Positions 26,444 to 36,915 are shown, counted from the first letter of the stretch. The stretch is DNA of 64,000 nucleotides from Anaerosacchariphilus hominis (GCF_014290175.1 NZ_JACOOR010000007.1:62001-126000), one strand, 5' to 3'. Notes: generated by a model from the letters alone, not told the origin. Program-made: numbers and translations.

Positions 26444-26585
26444 GTCTATCTTTCGGAATGGGAAAATATAAATAATTAACAAGAAAATAACACGGGTTTA
26501 ATACAAGATGGACAAAACGACAAAAACGAGATAAAAAAACTGTCGCAAAATGTTTAAAATAATTTCATAAAATCCTAAAAAAATG
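26444..26585. other. A/T-rich spacer between the divergent murC and glgC promoters
   Basis: The murC-glgC gap is 350 bp. Apart from the two promoters I see only A-rich sequence and no stable hairpin, riboswitch or ORF. Confidence 0.5.
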
Positions 26586-26614
26586 TTCACTATTTACAAA
26601 AGGTATGCTATAAT
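26586..26614 (+). promoter_or_regulatory. Promoter of glgC-glgD
   Basis: TTCACT and a perfect TATAAT spaced 17 bp, with an extended TGC before the -10; about 95 bases of leader follow. Confidence 0.65.
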
Positions 26615-26708
26615 ACACTGGAAGGCAGTTACAAATACGGGGGGATTCCCCAGTTTTGCCAGAGCCGGATAATGTGACACAAGGAAAAACACAACAAGAG
26701 GTGATTGG

Positions 26709-27980
26709 GTGATTAAGAAAGAAATGATAGCCATGCTTTTGGCTGGCGGCCAGGGAAGCCGTCTCGGAGTTTTGACCGCGAAAGTAGCAAAACCGGCCGT
26801 GTCTTTCGGAGGAAAGTACCGGATAATTGATTTCCCATTGAGCAACTGTATCAATTCAGGAGTAGATACAGTAGGCGTGCTGACACAGTATCAGCCCCTG
26901 CGTCTGAATACCCATATCGGAATCGGTATGCCCTGGGATTTGGACCGGAATGTAGGCGGTGTAACCGTACTGCCGCCCTATGAAAAGAGTACGAACAGCG
27001 AGTGGTATACAGGAACTGCGAATGCTATTTACCAGAATCTGGATTATATTGACACGTATAATCCGGACTATGTTCTGATCCTTTCCGGAGACCACATTTA
27101 CAAGATGGATTATGAGGTAATGCTGGATTTCCATAAAGAAAATAATGCCGATGTGACTATCGCGGTAATGCCTGTTCCCATGGAAGAGGCAAGCCGTTTC
27201 GGAATCATGATCACCGATGAGAATAACCAGATTACAGAGTTTGAGGAGAAGCCGGAGCATCCCAGAAGCAACCTCGCTTCCATGGGTATCTATATCTTCA
27301 GCTGGCCGATCCTGCGGAACGCGCTGATCCAGCTGTCGAACCAGCAGAACTGCGACTTCGGAAAGCATATCATCCCCTACTGCCGGGACAATGGCAACCG
27401 TCTTTTCGCCTTTGAGTTTAACGGCTACTGGAAGGACGTGGGAACCCTGGGCTCCTACTGGGAAGCGAATATGGAGCTCATCGACGTGATTCCGGAGTTT
27501 AACCTTTACGAGGAATTCTGGAAGATTTACACCAAGAGCGACGCGGTTCCGCCCCAGTATATCTCGGCGGATTCCCGGATCGAGCGGAGTATCATCACCG
27601 GCGGATCGGAGATCTACGGAGACGTGTATAATTCCGTCATCGGTTCCGGCGTTACCATCGGAAAGGGAACGGTGGTTCGGGACTCTATTATCATGAAGAA
27701 TACCACCATCGGTGAGAACTGTATCATCGAGAAAGCCATCATAGCAGAGGAGGCAGAGATCTCAGACGGCGTGGTGATGGGCATCGGCGAGGATGTGCCG
27801 AATAAGGTACAGCCCAGGATCTATTCTTTCGGTCTGGTGACCGTGGGAGAGAATTCTTACATACCGCCCAATGTAAAGATTGGAAAGAACACCGCTATTT
27901 CCGGCGATACCACGCCGGATGACTATAGAGAGGGCGTTCTGGAAAGCGGAGAGACACTGATAAAGGCAGGTGACAGGTAA
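26709..27980 (+). CDS. glgC: Glucose-1-phosphate adenylyltransferase, catalytic subunit
   Basis: Makes ADP-glucose for glycogen, 423 aa. Seen: the nucleotide-binding [51 protein letters not shown], the [15 protein letters not shown] catalytic Asp region and FEEKPEHPR; the C-terminal part is a left-handed beta-helix of hexapeptide repeats. GTG 26709 is preceded by AGAGGTGAT. Its stop overlaps the glgD start (TAATG). Confidence 0.94.
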   Translation: MIKKEMIAMLLAGGQGSRLGVLTAKVAKPAVSFGGKYRIIDFPLSNCINSGVDTVGVLTQYQPLRLNTHIGIGMPWDLDRNVGGVTVLPPYEKSTNSEWYTGTANAIYQNLDYIDTYNPDYVLILSGDHIYKMDYEVMLDFHKENNADVTIAVMPVPMEEASRFGIMITDENNQITEFEEKPEHPRSNLASMGIYIFSWPILRNALIQLSNQQNCDFGKHIIPYCRDNGNRLFAFEFNGYWKDVGTLGSYWEANMELIDVIPEFNLYEEFWKIYTKSDAVPPQYISADSRIERSIITGGSEIYGDVYNSVIGSGVTIGKGTVVRDSIIMKNTTIGENCIIEKAIIAEEAEISDGVVMGIGEDVPNKVQPRIYSFGLVTVGENSYIPPNVKIGKNTAISGDTTPDDYREGVLESGETLIKAGDR

Positions 27981-29098
27981 TGAGAGCGATTGGAATCGTA
28001 CTGGCAGGCGGCAATAATCACAGAATGAAGGAACTTTCCAATAAGCGTGCGGTGGCGGCGATGCCGGTGGCAGGCAGCTATCGGAGCATCGACTTCGCGC
28101 TCAGCAATATGTCCAACTCCCACATCCAGAGAGTGGCAGTGCTGACACAGTACAACGCGCGATCCCTGAACGAGCACCTGAATTCCTCCAAGTGGTGGGA
28201 TTTCGGAAGAAAGCAGGGCGGCCTGTATATTTTTACGCCGACCATCACGGCGGACAACAGCTCCTGGTATCGGGGCACGGCAGATTCGATCTATCAGAAT
28301 CTGGACTGGTTAAAGAAGAGTCATGAACCATACGTTATCATCGCGTCCGGCGACGCGGTATACAAGATGGATTATAATAAGGTGCTGGAGTACCATATCG
28401 ACAAGAAGGCAGACATTACCGTGGTCTGCAAGGATATGCCGGCCGGGACGGATGTTTCCAGATTCGGTGTGGTGAAGACCGATGAAGAGGATCGGATCGT
28501 GGATTTCGAAGAGAAGCCCATGGGCGCCGATGGAACCACCATTTCCTGCGGTATCTATGTGATCCGCAGAAGACAGCTCATCGAGCTCATCGAGAAATGC
28601 GCCCAGGAAGACAGATATGACTTCGTGCGCGACATCCTGATCCGTTATAAGAATCTGAAGAGAATCTTTGCTTATCGCACCACCGATTACTGGAGCAGTA
28701 TCGCGTCGGTAGATTCTTATTATCAGACCAACATGGACTTCCTGAAAGCGGACGTCCGCAAGTATTTCTTTAAGACCTACCCGGAGGTATATTCCAAGGT
28801 GCTGGATCTTCCTTCAGCCAAGTACAATCCAGGCGCAGATGTGAAGAATTCCCTGGTGTCCAGCGGCTGTATTATCAACGGCACCGTGGAGAATTCCGTC
28901 TTATTCAAGAAAGTGTTCGTGGGGAATAACTGTGTGATTAAGAACTCCATTATTCTCAACGAAGTGTATATCGGCGACAATACTTACATTGAAAACTGCA
29001 TCGTTGAAAGTCGCGATACAATTCGTGCTAACTCCCGTTACATTGGAGAGCATGGGGTGAAGATAGTCGTCGAAAAAAATGAGCGTTACGTTCTGTAG
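27980..29098 (+). CDS. glgD: Glucose-1-phosphate adenylyltransferase, regulatory subunit
   Basis: A 372-aa GlgC paralogue typical of Firmicutes glg operons, where GlgD forms a complex with GlgC and modulates it. The nucleotidyltransferase motif is altered (VLAGGNNHRMKELSNKRA replaces the usual GQGSRL loop), and the substrate-site Asp motif reads ASGDAVYKMDY. A hexapeptide-repeat C-terminus is present. It overlaps glgC by one base, so translation is coupled. Confidence 0.92.
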   Translation: MRAIGIVLAGGNNHRMKELSNKRAVAAMPVAGSYRSIDFALSNMSNSHIQRVAVLTQYNARSLNEHLNSSKWWDFGRKQGGLYIFTPTITADNSSWYRGTADSIYQNLDWLKKSHEPYVIIASGDAVYKMDYNKVLEYHIDKKADITVVCKDMPAGTDVSRFGVVKTDEEDRIVDFEEKPMGADGTTISCGIYVIRRRQLIELIEKCAQEDRYDFVRDILIRYKNLKRIFAYRTTDYWSSIASVDSYYQTNMDFLKADVRKYFFKTYPEVYSKVLDLPSAKYNPGADVKNSLVSSGCIINGTVENSVLFKKVFVGNNCVIKNSIILNEVYIGDNTYIENCIVESRDTIRANSRYIGEHGVKIVVEKNERYVL

Positions 29099-29166
29099 CG
29101 GCGGCCCACGCAGAGCACTACTAAGAGAAACTGGCCCGGACGGGTCAGAAGAAAGGGGCAGGAAGT

Positions 29167-29442
29167 ATGCAGATTACAGATGTACGCGTACGGAAGGTGT
29201 CAAAAGAAGGTAAAATGAAGGCTGTCGTATCCATCACCATTGATGATGAATTTGTAGTTCATGATATCAAGGTGATCGAGGGCGAAAAGGGGCTGTTTAT
29301 CGCAATGCCCAGCAGAAAAGCGTCTGACGAAGAGTATCGGGATATTGCGCATCCGATTAATTCCGGAACCAGAGATGCCATCCAGTCGATCATTCTGGAC
29401 AAGTACGAGGCAGCTTTGATAGAGGGCGAAGAAGAGGCGTAA
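29167..29442 (+). CDS. spoVG: SpoVG, RNA/DNA-binding regulator
   Basis: A 91-aa protein starting [24 protein letters not shown] and containing the [15 protein letters not shown] core and [16 protein letters not shown]: a full-length SpoVG. Known as a septation/sporulation and global regulatory nucleic-acid-binding protein. The 68-base gap after glgD has no terminator, so read-through is possible. A terminator follows. Confidence 0.97.
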   Translation: MQITDVRVRKVSKEGKMKAVVSITIDDEFVVHDIKVIEGEKGLFIAMPSRKASDEEYRDIAHPINSGTRDAIQSIILDKYEAALIEGEEEA

Positions 29443-29492
29443 GCACGGAGAAAGCCATAAGCAGGAGTGCAGCAGAGTAACAAAATTGGGGG

Positions 29493-29525
29493 AAAAGGCG
29501 TTGTTCGGAAGGACAGCGCCTTTTT
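29493..29525 (+). terminator. Terminator after spoVG
   Basis: AAAAGGCG stem with G-T pairs, closed by CGCC and five T. Confidence 0.8.
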
Positions 29526-29645
29526 GTGTCCTCCGGGCAGAATGTATTTGCTTTCCGGCCTCTTGCAAAACGGCCCGAACTCCTGTACTATAATGAAAAG
29601 TGGTTACAAATAGTGAACAGATATAACAGGAAAAGGAGTAAAGGC

Positions 29646-30230
29646 ATGTATTTGATAGCAGGTCTGGGGAATCCCACCAGACAGTACGAGCATACAAGAC
29701 ATAATATCGGTTTCGACGCCATCACATATCTGGCGGATCGGTATCATATAATGATGAATACAAAGAAGTTTCAGGGAATCTGCGGAAGCGGCGTCATTGA
29801 GGGGCAGAAGGTACTGCTGCTGAAGCCGCAGACCTATATGAATCTCAGCGGAAACAGCGTGGGGGAGGCGGCGAACTTTTACAAGCTGGATCCGACCACG
29901 GAGGTCATTGTCATCTACGATGATATTGCGTTGGATCCGGGCTTTATCCGGGTACGGAAAAAGGGAAGCGCAGGCGGACACAATGGCATCAAGGACATCA
30001 TCGCCCATCTGGGAACCCAGGAGTTTCAGCGGATCCGCATCGGCGTAGGTGAGAAACCAAAGGATTACGATTTGGCGGATTATGTGCTGGGCCGTTTTAC
30101 GGCGGAGGATCGGAAAAAGGTGGAGGAGGCCATGGAGCAGGCGGCGGACGCGGTGAGCCTTATGGTGCAGGAGCGGACGGACGAGGCCATGAACCTCTAT
30201 AATAAGAAGAAGCAGGATACGCAGGAGTAA
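29646..30230 (+). CDS. pth: Peptidyl-tRNA hydrolase
   Basis: Recycles tRNA from stalled peptidyl-tRNAs. 194 aa, normal length. Catalytic features: GLGNPTRQYEHTRHNIGFDA (Asn and His), KPQTYMNLSG, the IYDDIALDPG Asp, and KGSAGGHNGIKDI. ATG 29646 follows AAAAGGAG at a normal distance; earlier in-frame starts lack support. A TATAAT box at 29589-29594 is a possible -10 without a convincing -35. mfd follows after 6 bases, a common order in this group. Confidence 0.96.
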   Translation: MYLIAGLGNPTRQYEHTRHNIGFDAITYLADRYHIMMNTKKFQGICGSGVIEGQKVLLLKPQTYMNLSGNSVGEAANFYKLDPTTEVIVIYDDIALDPGFIRVRKKGSAGGHNGIKDIIAHLGTQEFQRIRIGVGEKPKDYDLADYVLGRFTAEDRKKVEEAMEQAADAVSLMVQERTDEAMNLYNKKKQDTQE

Positions 30231-30236
30231 AGGATC

Positions 30237-33200
30237 ATGAAAGCTTTTGTGGAGCCTTTCCGGCAGCTGGGAATCTATGAGGAGCTGGCAGGAAAGCTGA
30301 AAAAGAACCGGGGCGTGCTGTGGCTGTCCGGCTGTGTGGATTCCCAGAAGATACACGGGGCCTACGCCCTGTGGCAGGGGTATTCCCGGCGGCTGCTCAT
30401 TACCTACAGCGAGCAGAAGGCGAAGGAAATCTATGAGGACTGCCGGTATTTTGACCGGGAGGCGGTGCTGTATCAGGCAAAGGATTTCCTCTTTTTCCAT
30501 GCGGATATTCAAGGCAATCTTCTGGTGCAGCAGAGAGTGCGTGCCCTGCAGGCCCTTTTGACGAAGCCGGAGGTGACGGTGATCACCACTTTTGACGGCC
30601 TCATGGATCGGCTGCGGCCCCTGAAGACCGTGGAGGATTCCATCCTGTGTATCGGCCGGGACAGCATCGTGCAGATGGACGCTCTGGCGGAAAAACTGGC
30701 CCGTCTGGGCTATGAGCGGGTGCTGCAGGTGGAAGGTCCGGGACAGTTTGCGGTCCGGGGCGGTATCGTGGATATCTATGCCCTGACGGAGGACGCGCCC
30801 TGGCGAATTGAGTTCTGGGACGATCAGGTGGATTCCATCCGGAGCTTTGATGTGGAGAGCCAGCGTTCCATGGAGAATCTGGAGGAAATCGTGATCTATC
30901 CGGCGGCGGAGCCGGTGCCCGGGGAAAAGGAAGAGGCAGTGAGCTTCCTGGACTATTTTGACCCGGAAAAGACCCTGTTTTTCCTGGATGAGCCCGTGCG
31001 GCTGCTGGAAAAGGGGCGCACAGTGGAACAGGAGTTCCGGGAGAGCATGGCGAACCGGGCGGAGCGGGGCGAGACCCTGCCCGAGGAAGCCCGTCTGCTC
31101 TATGGAAGCAGCGAGATCACAGCCCGGCTGAACCGCCGGAACTGCGTGGGCTTAAGCCTCATGGAGCAGAAGGCCCAGGAGTGGGAGGTGACGGGACGCT
31201 ATCCCATCGACGCCCGTTCCGTTAATCCCTACAACAGCAGCTTTGAGACCCTGGTAAAGGATCTGAAGCGCTGGAAGCGGGAAAAGTATGGAATCATTCT
31301 CATGTGTGCTTCAGGAACCCGGGCGAAGCGCCTGGCAGCGGATCTGCAGGAAGAGGAGCTGAACAGTTTCTATAGCGAGGATCCGGAGCGGGTGGTGAAG
31401 CCCACGGAGATCATGGTGGTTCACGGAAGCCTCCACCGGGGCTACGAGTATCCCATGATCCGGTTTGCGGTGCTGTCTGAGACGGATATCTTCGGACGGG
31501 AAAAGAAAAAGCGCAGGAAGCAGAAAACTTATGAGGGCCAGAAGATCCAGAGTTTTTCGGATCTGAAACCCGGAGATTATGTGGTCCATGAGAATCACGG
31601 CCTGGGCATCTACCGGGGTATTGAGAAGGTAGAAGTAGACAAGGTCATGAAGGATTACATCAAGATCGAGTACGCCAAGGGCGGAAATCTCTACATTCTG
31701 GCCACCCAGCTGGAAATGATTCAGAAGTATGCCGGATCCGACGCGAAAAAGCCCAAGCTGAACCGGCTGGGCGGCAGCGAATGGACCAGAACCAAGTCAA
31801 AAGTCCGGGGAGCGGTCCAGGAGGTGGCGAAGGATCTGGTGAAGCTCTACGCGGCCCGGCAGGAAAAGGACGGCTACGTGTACGGGCCGGATACGGTCTG
31901 GCAGACGGAGTTCGAGGAGCTCTTTCCCTTTGAGGAGACGGAGGATCAGCAGCTGGCCATCGAGGCTGCCAAGCGGGACATGGAGAGCACGAAGATCATG
32001 GATCGGTTGATCTGCGGAGACGTGGGTTACGGAAAGACCGAGATCGCTATCCGGTCCGCATTCAAGGCAGTCCAGGAGAATAAGCAGGTGGTTTATCTGG
32101 TGCCCACTACCATTCTGGCCCAGCAGCATTACAATACCTTTGTCCAGCGGATGAAGGACTTTCCGGTGCGGATCGATCTCATGTCCCGGTTTCGGACTCC
32201 GGCGGAGATCAAAAAGACCGTGACGGATCTGAAGAAGGGCTTTGTGGATATTGTCATCGGAACCCACCGCGTATTGTCATCGGATGTGGAATTCAAGGAC
32301 CTGGGTCTTCTGATCATTGACGAAGAGCAGCGTTTTGGCGTGGCCCATAAAGAAAAGATCAAGAAGCTGAAAGAGAACGTGGATGTACTGACCCTGACGG
32401 CTACGCCCATTCCACGTACCCTGCATATGAGCCTCATCGGTATCCGGGATATGAGCGTACTGGAGGAAGCGCCCCAGGATCGGCTTCCCATTCAGACCTA
32501 TGTGATGGAATACGACAGCGAGATGGTCCGGGCGGCCATCAGCCGGGAGCTGGCCCGGGGCGGCCAGGTCTATTACGTTTATAACCGGGTCAATAACATT
32601 GCGGAGGTGGCGGCCCAGGTGGCGGATCTGGTGCCTGAGGCCAATGTGGCCTACGCCCACGGGCAGATGCGGGAGCATGAGCTGGAACGGATCATGTTCG
32701 ACTTCATTTCAGGGGAAATCGACGTGCTGGTGTCCACCACCATCATCGAGACGGGCCTGGACATCTCCAACGCCAATACCATGATTATCCACGACGCGGA
32801 CAATCTGGGCCTGTCCCAGCTCTATCAGCTGCGGGGACGGGTGGGCCGTTCCAACCGGACCTCCTACGCCTTTCTCATGTACCGGCGGGATAAGCTTCTG
32901 AAGGAAGTGGCCGAAAAGCGCCTGGGGGCCATCCGGGAGTTTACGGAGCTGGGCAGCGGCTTCAAGATCGCCATGCGGGATCTGGAGATCCGGGGCGCGG
33001 GCAATCTGCTGGGGGAGCAGCAGCACGGACACATGCAGGCGGTGGGGTACGACCTGTACTGTAAGATGCTGAACGAGGCCGTAAAAAAAGAAAAAGGAAC
33101 GGAAACGGAAGAAGAGGAGTTCCAGACTCTGGTGGATATGGATATCGACGCCTATATTCCGGCGTCCTACATCCGAAGCGAGAGCCAGAAGCTGGATATC

Positions 33201-33596
33201 TATAAGCGGATAGCGGGAATTGAGACCTTTGAGGAAAGTGAAGACATGCAGGATGAGCTGTTGGATCGGTTCGGCGATCTGCCGAAGCCGGTGCAGAACC
33301 TTCTGGAAGTGGCGTGCCTGAAGATCCGGGCCCACAGCGTCTATGTGCGCGAGATCGTGGAGAAGCCTGATGAGATACGCCTGCTTCTCTATGAGAAGGC
33401 ACGGCTTAATCCGGCTGCCTTTCCGGCTTTCCTGGAGCGCTTCGGCGGACGGATGAAGTTTACCATCGGCGATAAACCGGGTCTGTTTTACCGGCGGCAG
33501 AAGAACAGCCGGGGAGAAGAGGACGACGCCGTGAAGCTGGTGCGCGACATTTTGGATGCCATGCGGGAACTGCGGGAGGACAGAGATGAACCATAA
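30237..33596 (+). CDS. mfd: Transcription-repair coupling factor
   Basis: A 1119-aa Mfd: removes RNA polymerase stalled at lesions and recruits UvrA. Order of domains: N-terminal UvrB-homology region, RNA-polymerase-interacting CarD-like domain (about 440-510, LKPGDYVVHENHGLGIYRG), RecG-like helicase with Walker A GDVGYGKTEIA, DEEQ box IIDEEQRFGV, TATPIPRTLHMS, ETGLDISNANTMI and QLRGRVGRS, then the C-terminal TRCF domain. All helicase motifs are intact. Its last 11 bases overlap the next gene. Confidence 0.97.
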   Translation: MKAFVEPFRQLGIYEELAGKLKKNRGVLWLSGCVDSQKIHGAYALWQGYSRRLLITYSEQKAKEIYEDCRYFDREAVLYQAKDFLFFHADIQGNLLVQQRVRALQALLTKPEVTVITTFDGLMDRLRPLKTVEDSILCIGRDSIVQMDALAEKLARLGYERVLQVEGPGQFAVRGGIVDIYALTEDAPWRIEFWDDQVDSIRSFDVESQRSMENLEEIVIYPAAEPVPGEKEEAVSFLDYFDPEKTLFFLDEPVRLLEKGRTVEQEFRESMANRAERGETLPEEARLLYGSSEITARLNRRNCVGLSLMEQKAQEWEVTGRYPIDARSVNPYNSSFETLVKDLKRWKREKYGIILMCASGTRAKRLAADLQEEELNSFYSEDPERVVKPTEIMVVHGSLHRGYEYPMIRFAVLSETDIFGREKKKRRKQKTYEGQKIQSFSDLKPGDYVVHENHGLGIYRGIEKVEVDKVMKDYIKIEYAKGGNLYILATQLEMIQKYAGSDAKKPKLNRLGGSEWTRTKSKVRGAVQEVAKDLVKLYAARQEKDGYVYGPDTVWQTEFEELFPFEETEDQQLAIEAAKRDMESTKIMDRLICGDVGYGKTEIAIRSAFKAVQENKQVVYLVPTTILAQQHYNTFVQRMKDFPVRIDLMSRFRTPAEIKKTVTDLKKGFVDIVIGTHRVLSSDVEFKDLGLLIIDEEQRFGVAHKEKIKKLKENVDVLTLTATPIPRTLHMSLIGIRDMSVLEEAPQDRLPIQTYVMEYDSEMVRAAISRELARGGQVYYVYNRVNNIAEVAAQVADLVPEANVAYAHGQMREHELERIMFDFISGEIDVLVSTTIIETGLDISNANTMIIHDADNLGLSQLYQLRGRVGRSNRTSYAFLMYRRDKLLKEVAEKRLGAIREFTELGSGFKIAMRDLEIRGAGNLLGEQQHGHMQAVGYDLYCKMLNEAVKKEKGTETEEEEFQTLVDMDIDAYIPASYIRSESQKLDIYKRIAGIETFEESEDMQDELLDRFGDLPKPVQNLLEVACLKIRAHSVYVREIVEKPDEIRLLLYEKARLNPAAFPAFLERFGGRMKFTIGDKPGLFYRRQKNSRGEEDDAVKLVRDILDAMRELREDRDEP

Positions 33597-34662
33597 CTAT
33601 CAGCGAAAAATAGAAAGTACAGGAGAAAAAAGACGGGAAACATGGGGGGTGATCCTGGCGGTGCCGATCCTGGCCGCGCTGCTGCTCACAGGCTGCGAGG
33701 GAAGCGAAAAAGCGGGAGTCCCGGCGGCTCTGAAGGAGGAGAGCGGTACGGTGACGGCTACCCTGGGAGAAGAGCCCATTTACGTGGAGGAAGCGCAGTT
33801 TTATATGCGGATGCTCCAGGAACAGTGGGAGTATGAGCTCTACGACGATTTCGGGGCGGATATGTGGCAGCAGGAGGCCGGCGAGAACGGTGAGACCCTG
33901 GAAGAGGTACTGAAAAGCAATGTGCTGGACACCCTGACGGAACTGCATCTGCTCTGCGCCCATGCGGAAGAATACGGGGTGACCCTGACAGAGGAGGAAC
34001 AGGAAGCCATCCGGGAGCGGGCGGCAAACTTTATGAAAACGAATACCGAGGAGGTGCTTCGGGAGGCAGGAGCCGACGCGGAAACGGTGGAACGCTATCT
34101 GACCCGGAATGAGCTGGCCTCCAGGACGGCCAAGGCCATTCAGGACGCCTTTGAACCGGGACTGACAGAGGAGGACGCCCGGGTGGGCAGGCTGACCTAC
34201 GCCCTTTTTTCCGTCACCGGAACCTATGACGCGGAGGGCAACCATACCGCCTTTACGGAGGAAGAGATCGCACAGATTCAGAAGGACGCGGAAGCCTTTG
34301 CGGCCAGAGCCCGGGAGCTGGGAGATATCACTGCCGCGGGCGGGGAACTGAACCATACGGTGATCGACGTGTATTTCGGCGACGACACCAACGGCGGCGC
34401 CCACCCGCAGGTGGCAGAGGCGGCCCGCGCCCTGAAGCCGGGCGACGTATCGGACGTAATCCACACGGAGGACGGCTGGTATGTGGTGCAGCATGTGACC
34501 GATTACGATGAGGAGGCCACACAGGAGAATCTGGAGGCTCTGACAGAGGAAGCCAGGCAGCAGCACCTTTTGGAGCTGGAGGACGCCTGGGAGAAGGAGA
34601 CGCCCCTCACCCTGGAAGAGAGCGTCTGGGAGACTGTTCAGGTAAAAGGGTCGGAAGAATAA
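33586..34662 (+). CDS. PrsA/SurA-like peptidyl-prolyl isomerase lipoprotein 1
   Basis: A predicted extracytoplasmic foldase, 358 aa. A basic N-terminus, hydrophobic stretch and lipobox LLTGC (signal peptidase II site) are followed by an acidic, helical SurA_N-like region and a parvulin-type domain toward the C-terminus (GGELNHTVIDVYFG and LKPGDVSDVIHTEDGWYVVQHV). ATG 33586 is chosen because GGGAGGA lies 5 nt before it; it overlaps mfd by 11 bases. Very acidic overall. A paralogue follows downstream. Confidence 0.8.
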   Translation: MNHNYQRKIESTGEKRRETWGVILAVPILAALLLTGCEGSEKAGVPAALKEESGTVTATLGEEPIYVEEAQFYMRMLQEQWEYELYDDFGADMWQQEAGENGETLEEVLKSNVLDTLTELHLLCAHAEEYGVTLTEEEQEAIRERAANFMKTNTEEVLREAGADAETVERYLTRNELASRTAKAIQDAFEPGLTEEDARVGRLTYALFSVTGTYDAEGNHTAFTEEEIAQIQKDAEAFAARARELGDITAAGGELNHTVIDVYFGDDTNGGAHPQVAEAARALKPGDVSDVIHTEDGWYVVQHVTDYDEEATQENLEALTEEARQQHLLELEDAWEKETPLTLEESVWETVQVKGSEE

Positions 34663-34708
34663 CCCCTGAAAATAAAAATGAAAAGTTTGTGACGGGGCTA
34701 AGAAAACC

Positions 34709-34737
34709 TTGCCCGGCAGGAAAAAAGCGGCTATAAT
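34709..34737 (+). promoter_or_regulatory. Promoter of the second PrsA-like gene
   Basis: TTGCCC and a perfect TATAAT with 17-bp spacing, about 60 bases before the start codon. Confidence 0.6.
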
Positions 34738-34796
34738 AAACGAAGAGTACTCTGCGGCGGTATCTGGAGAACGCAGGGAAGAAAGGACTTACGGAA

Positions 34797-35858
34797 ATGA
34801 TGAAAAAAGCAATGGCAGTTCTGGTATCCGGCTTGACGCTGGCAGTGGGCGTGGCAGGATGCGGAAACGGCAATACAGTGGATGGCACAAAGACTGTGGC
34901 AGTGCTGGACGAGACCACGGAAGTACCCCTGGGAGAGTTCAACCTGATGCTGCGTTATCTGCAGGCGCAGATGGAGAGTAACTACGGAGCCATGATGGGT
35001 ATGACGAACATCTACTCCCAGGATCTTACAGGCAGCGGAACCATATACGGCGAGACCGCCAAGGAGACCCTGATGGATCAGTTTAAAGAAATGTACGTGC
35101 TGGAGGCGGAGGCTTCCAACTACGGCGTGGAGCTTACCGACGAGGAGAAGAGCGCTATCTCCGACGCGGCGGATCAGTTCTTAAGCGACAATTCCGCTTC
35201 TGTAAAGAAGGAACTGGGCGTGGACAAGGCCATGACCGAGCATCTTCTGACCCTGATGACTATCCAGAATAAGATGTACGGGCCCCTGACCGAAGACGTG
35301 GATACGGAGGTATCCGACGAGGAAGCGGCTCAGAAGCGCATCGCCTATGTATTTATGTCCACAGCCGGAACCGAGCAGGACGAGGACGGCAATACCATCG
35401 ACCTGACCGACGGGGAAAAGGCAGCGAAGAAGCAGGAGCTTCAGGATATTCTGGACGCTGCAAAAGAGGACGGTGACCTGAAGGCAGCCGTGGACGCGGC
35501 CAATGAGGGCCGGGATGAGAACTCCCAGCTGACCGCCAGCGAGGCGACCTACGGAGCGGACAGTACCTCTCCTGCAGAGGAGGTACGGACAGCGGCGGAC
35601 GCCCTGGCGGACGGAGAGTTCGCGGAGATCATCGAGGCAGACAGCGGTTACTACGCAGTACAGATGATCAGTACCTTCGACGAGGAGGCCACAGCCACAA
35701 AAAAGGATTCTATCGTAAACGAGAGAAAGAACACCCTGTATCAGGAGAACTGTGCGGCACTGGAGGAGCAGCATGCTTTCGATGTGAAGGACGATGTGCT
35801 GGCAGAACTGACCTTCGACCGCAGATACATAGTAAATACCGACAGTACGGAGGAGTAA
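34797..35858 (+). CDS. PrsA/SurA-like peptidyl-prolyl isomerase lipoprotein 2
   Basis: A 353-aa lipoprotein (lipobox VAGC) with the same layout as the preceding gene: helical N-terminal chaperone region, then a parvulin-like segment (EEVRTAADALADGEFAEIIEADSGYYAVQMIS). It has its own promoter. The parvulin catalytic signature is weak in both copies, so chaperone function may outweigh isomerase activity. The closely spaced downstream gene at 35862 is probably cotranscribed. Confidence 0.8.
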   Translation: MMKKAMAVLVSGLTLAVGVAGCGNGNTVDGTKTVAVLDETTEVPLGEFNLMLRYLQAQMESNYGAMMGMTNIYSQDLTGSGTIYGETAKETLMDQFKEMYVLEAEASNYGVELTDEEKSAISDAADQFLSDNSASVKKELGVDKAMTEHLLTLMTIQNKMYGPLTEDVDTEVSDEEAAQKRIAYVFMSTAGTEQDEDGNTIDLTDGEKAAKKQELQDILDAAKEDGDLKAAVDAANEGRDENSQLTASEATYGADSTSPAEEVRTAADALADGEFAEIIEADSGYYAVQMISTFDEEATATKKDSIVNERKNTLYQENCAALEEQHAFDVKDDVLAELTFDRRYIVNTDSTEE

Positions 35859-35861
35859 TTC

Positions 35862-36398
35862 ATGATGGGAAGAGAGAGACTGGAAAAGAATCTCGCGGAC
35901 CAGATGAAAGAGGCTCAGCTGAAGCTGGGATATGAAGAGGAGACCATGAGGCTTTATTACCCTGTGGCCTCCTTGAATCTTTTACTGGGAACAGACTGCG
36001 AAAAGGCAGGCGAGATGAAGGAGACGCTGGAAAAGCTGTTCGCGGAGCCGGAAAGCAGGCTCGGGAAGCTGGAGTTTGCGGTGCGGGCAGGCCGTATTGA
36101 GATCAGCGTGCCCCCGGAGGGAGCCCGGTACGTCCATGAGCACATGGGAGACGTGGCGTTTTTGCAGGAGATCGTGAGTCTGTTCAGCGATCCCCACGGA
36201 AAGAGTGTGGAGGATGTGAAGCAGGTATTCGGAAAGTTCGGCGCTTATGTGTGCGAGCAGATGCCGGAGGGCTCCGACTTTGACCAGGTACTCTACTTCG
36301 AGGATCCGTCGGTGGACGAGTACTATTACTGTGTGAAAGAGGAAATGGGGCATCTCATTTATCACCGGTTTTTGAAAGAAGATTACAGAATGATGTGA
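35862..36398 (+). CDS. Conserved cytoplasmic protein, resembles DUF3877
   Basis: A 178-aa acidic soluble protein without signal or membrane segment. It resembles the clostridial DUF3877 group (my recollection, not a search), which has no assigned function. Features: LYYPVASLNLLLG near the N-terminus and aromatic-rich FEDPSVDEYYYCVKEEMGHLIYHRFL at the C-terminus. It starts 3 bases after the preceding foldase gene. Confidence 0.6.
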   Translation: MMGRERLEKNLADQMKEAQLKLGYEEETMRLYYPVASLNLLLGTDCEKAGEMKETLEKLFAEPESRLGKLEFAVRAGRIEISVPPEGARYVHEHMGDVAFLQEIVSLFSDPHGKSVEDVKQVFGKFGAYVCEQMPEGSDFDQVLYFEDPSVDEYYYCVKEEMGHLIYHRFLKEDYRMM

Positions 36399-36417
36399 AA
36401 ATACATGGGAGAAGAAG

Positions 36418-36915
36418 TTGAACGGATTAACCTATATACTCACGTGGTTGGACGATCATTTTATGCTGGTGTTCATCGGCTGTCTGGAGCTGCTTCGGAT
36501 GCTCCGGCTGCAGGCGGAGCGCCGCCGGGAGGAGCGGATGACTCCCATGGAGCGGGCAGAGGCAGAGGAGGTGAAGCTCTTTCAGTATCTGTCCATTTTG
36601 GGGATAGAGGCCAGCCTGGGCTGGCAGACCGACGAGATCGGGAAACAGGTGGCAGAGCACTGCGGGAACCTGAAATCGGAGGAGTACAAAAGGGTCAGCA
36701 CACTGCTTGAGAAAACCGTATATGGAGGCCTGTCTCTGGAGCCTTACGAGGAGCGTACGGTGGAAAGCTTTCTGGAGAAGCTGCGCGAAGAGGGAAGAAA
36801 CGGGGACCTGAGAACGAAACTCAGACTGCGTTATTCGTGTCTGAAAAGAAAAAAGGCAGAAAATCCGGCAGAAAAAGCTATAAAATGGTTGATTATTTTA
36901 AAAAGACTGTTATAA
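36418..36915 (+). CDS. Small N-terminally membrane-anchored protein of unknown function
   Basis: A 165-aa protein from a TTG start with GGGAGAAG just upstream. One hydrophobic segment (about 5-27) is followed by a basic/acidic helical stretch and a helical domain (about 50-125). The pattern of that domain (WQTDEIGKQVAEHC, EEYKRVSTLLEKTVYGG) is faintly like the DUF4129 domain found at the end of transglutaminase-type membrane proteins. I do not recognise it firmly. Its 3' end contains the promoter of the next operon. Confidence 0.55.
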   Translation: MNGLTYILTWLDDHFMLVFIGCLELLRMLRLQAERRREERMTPMERAEAEEVKLFQYLSILGIEASLGWQTDEIGKQVAEHCGNLKSEEYKRVSTLLEKTVYGGLSLEPYEERTVESFLEKLREEGRNGDLRTKLRLRYSCLKRKKAENPAEKAIKWLIILKRLL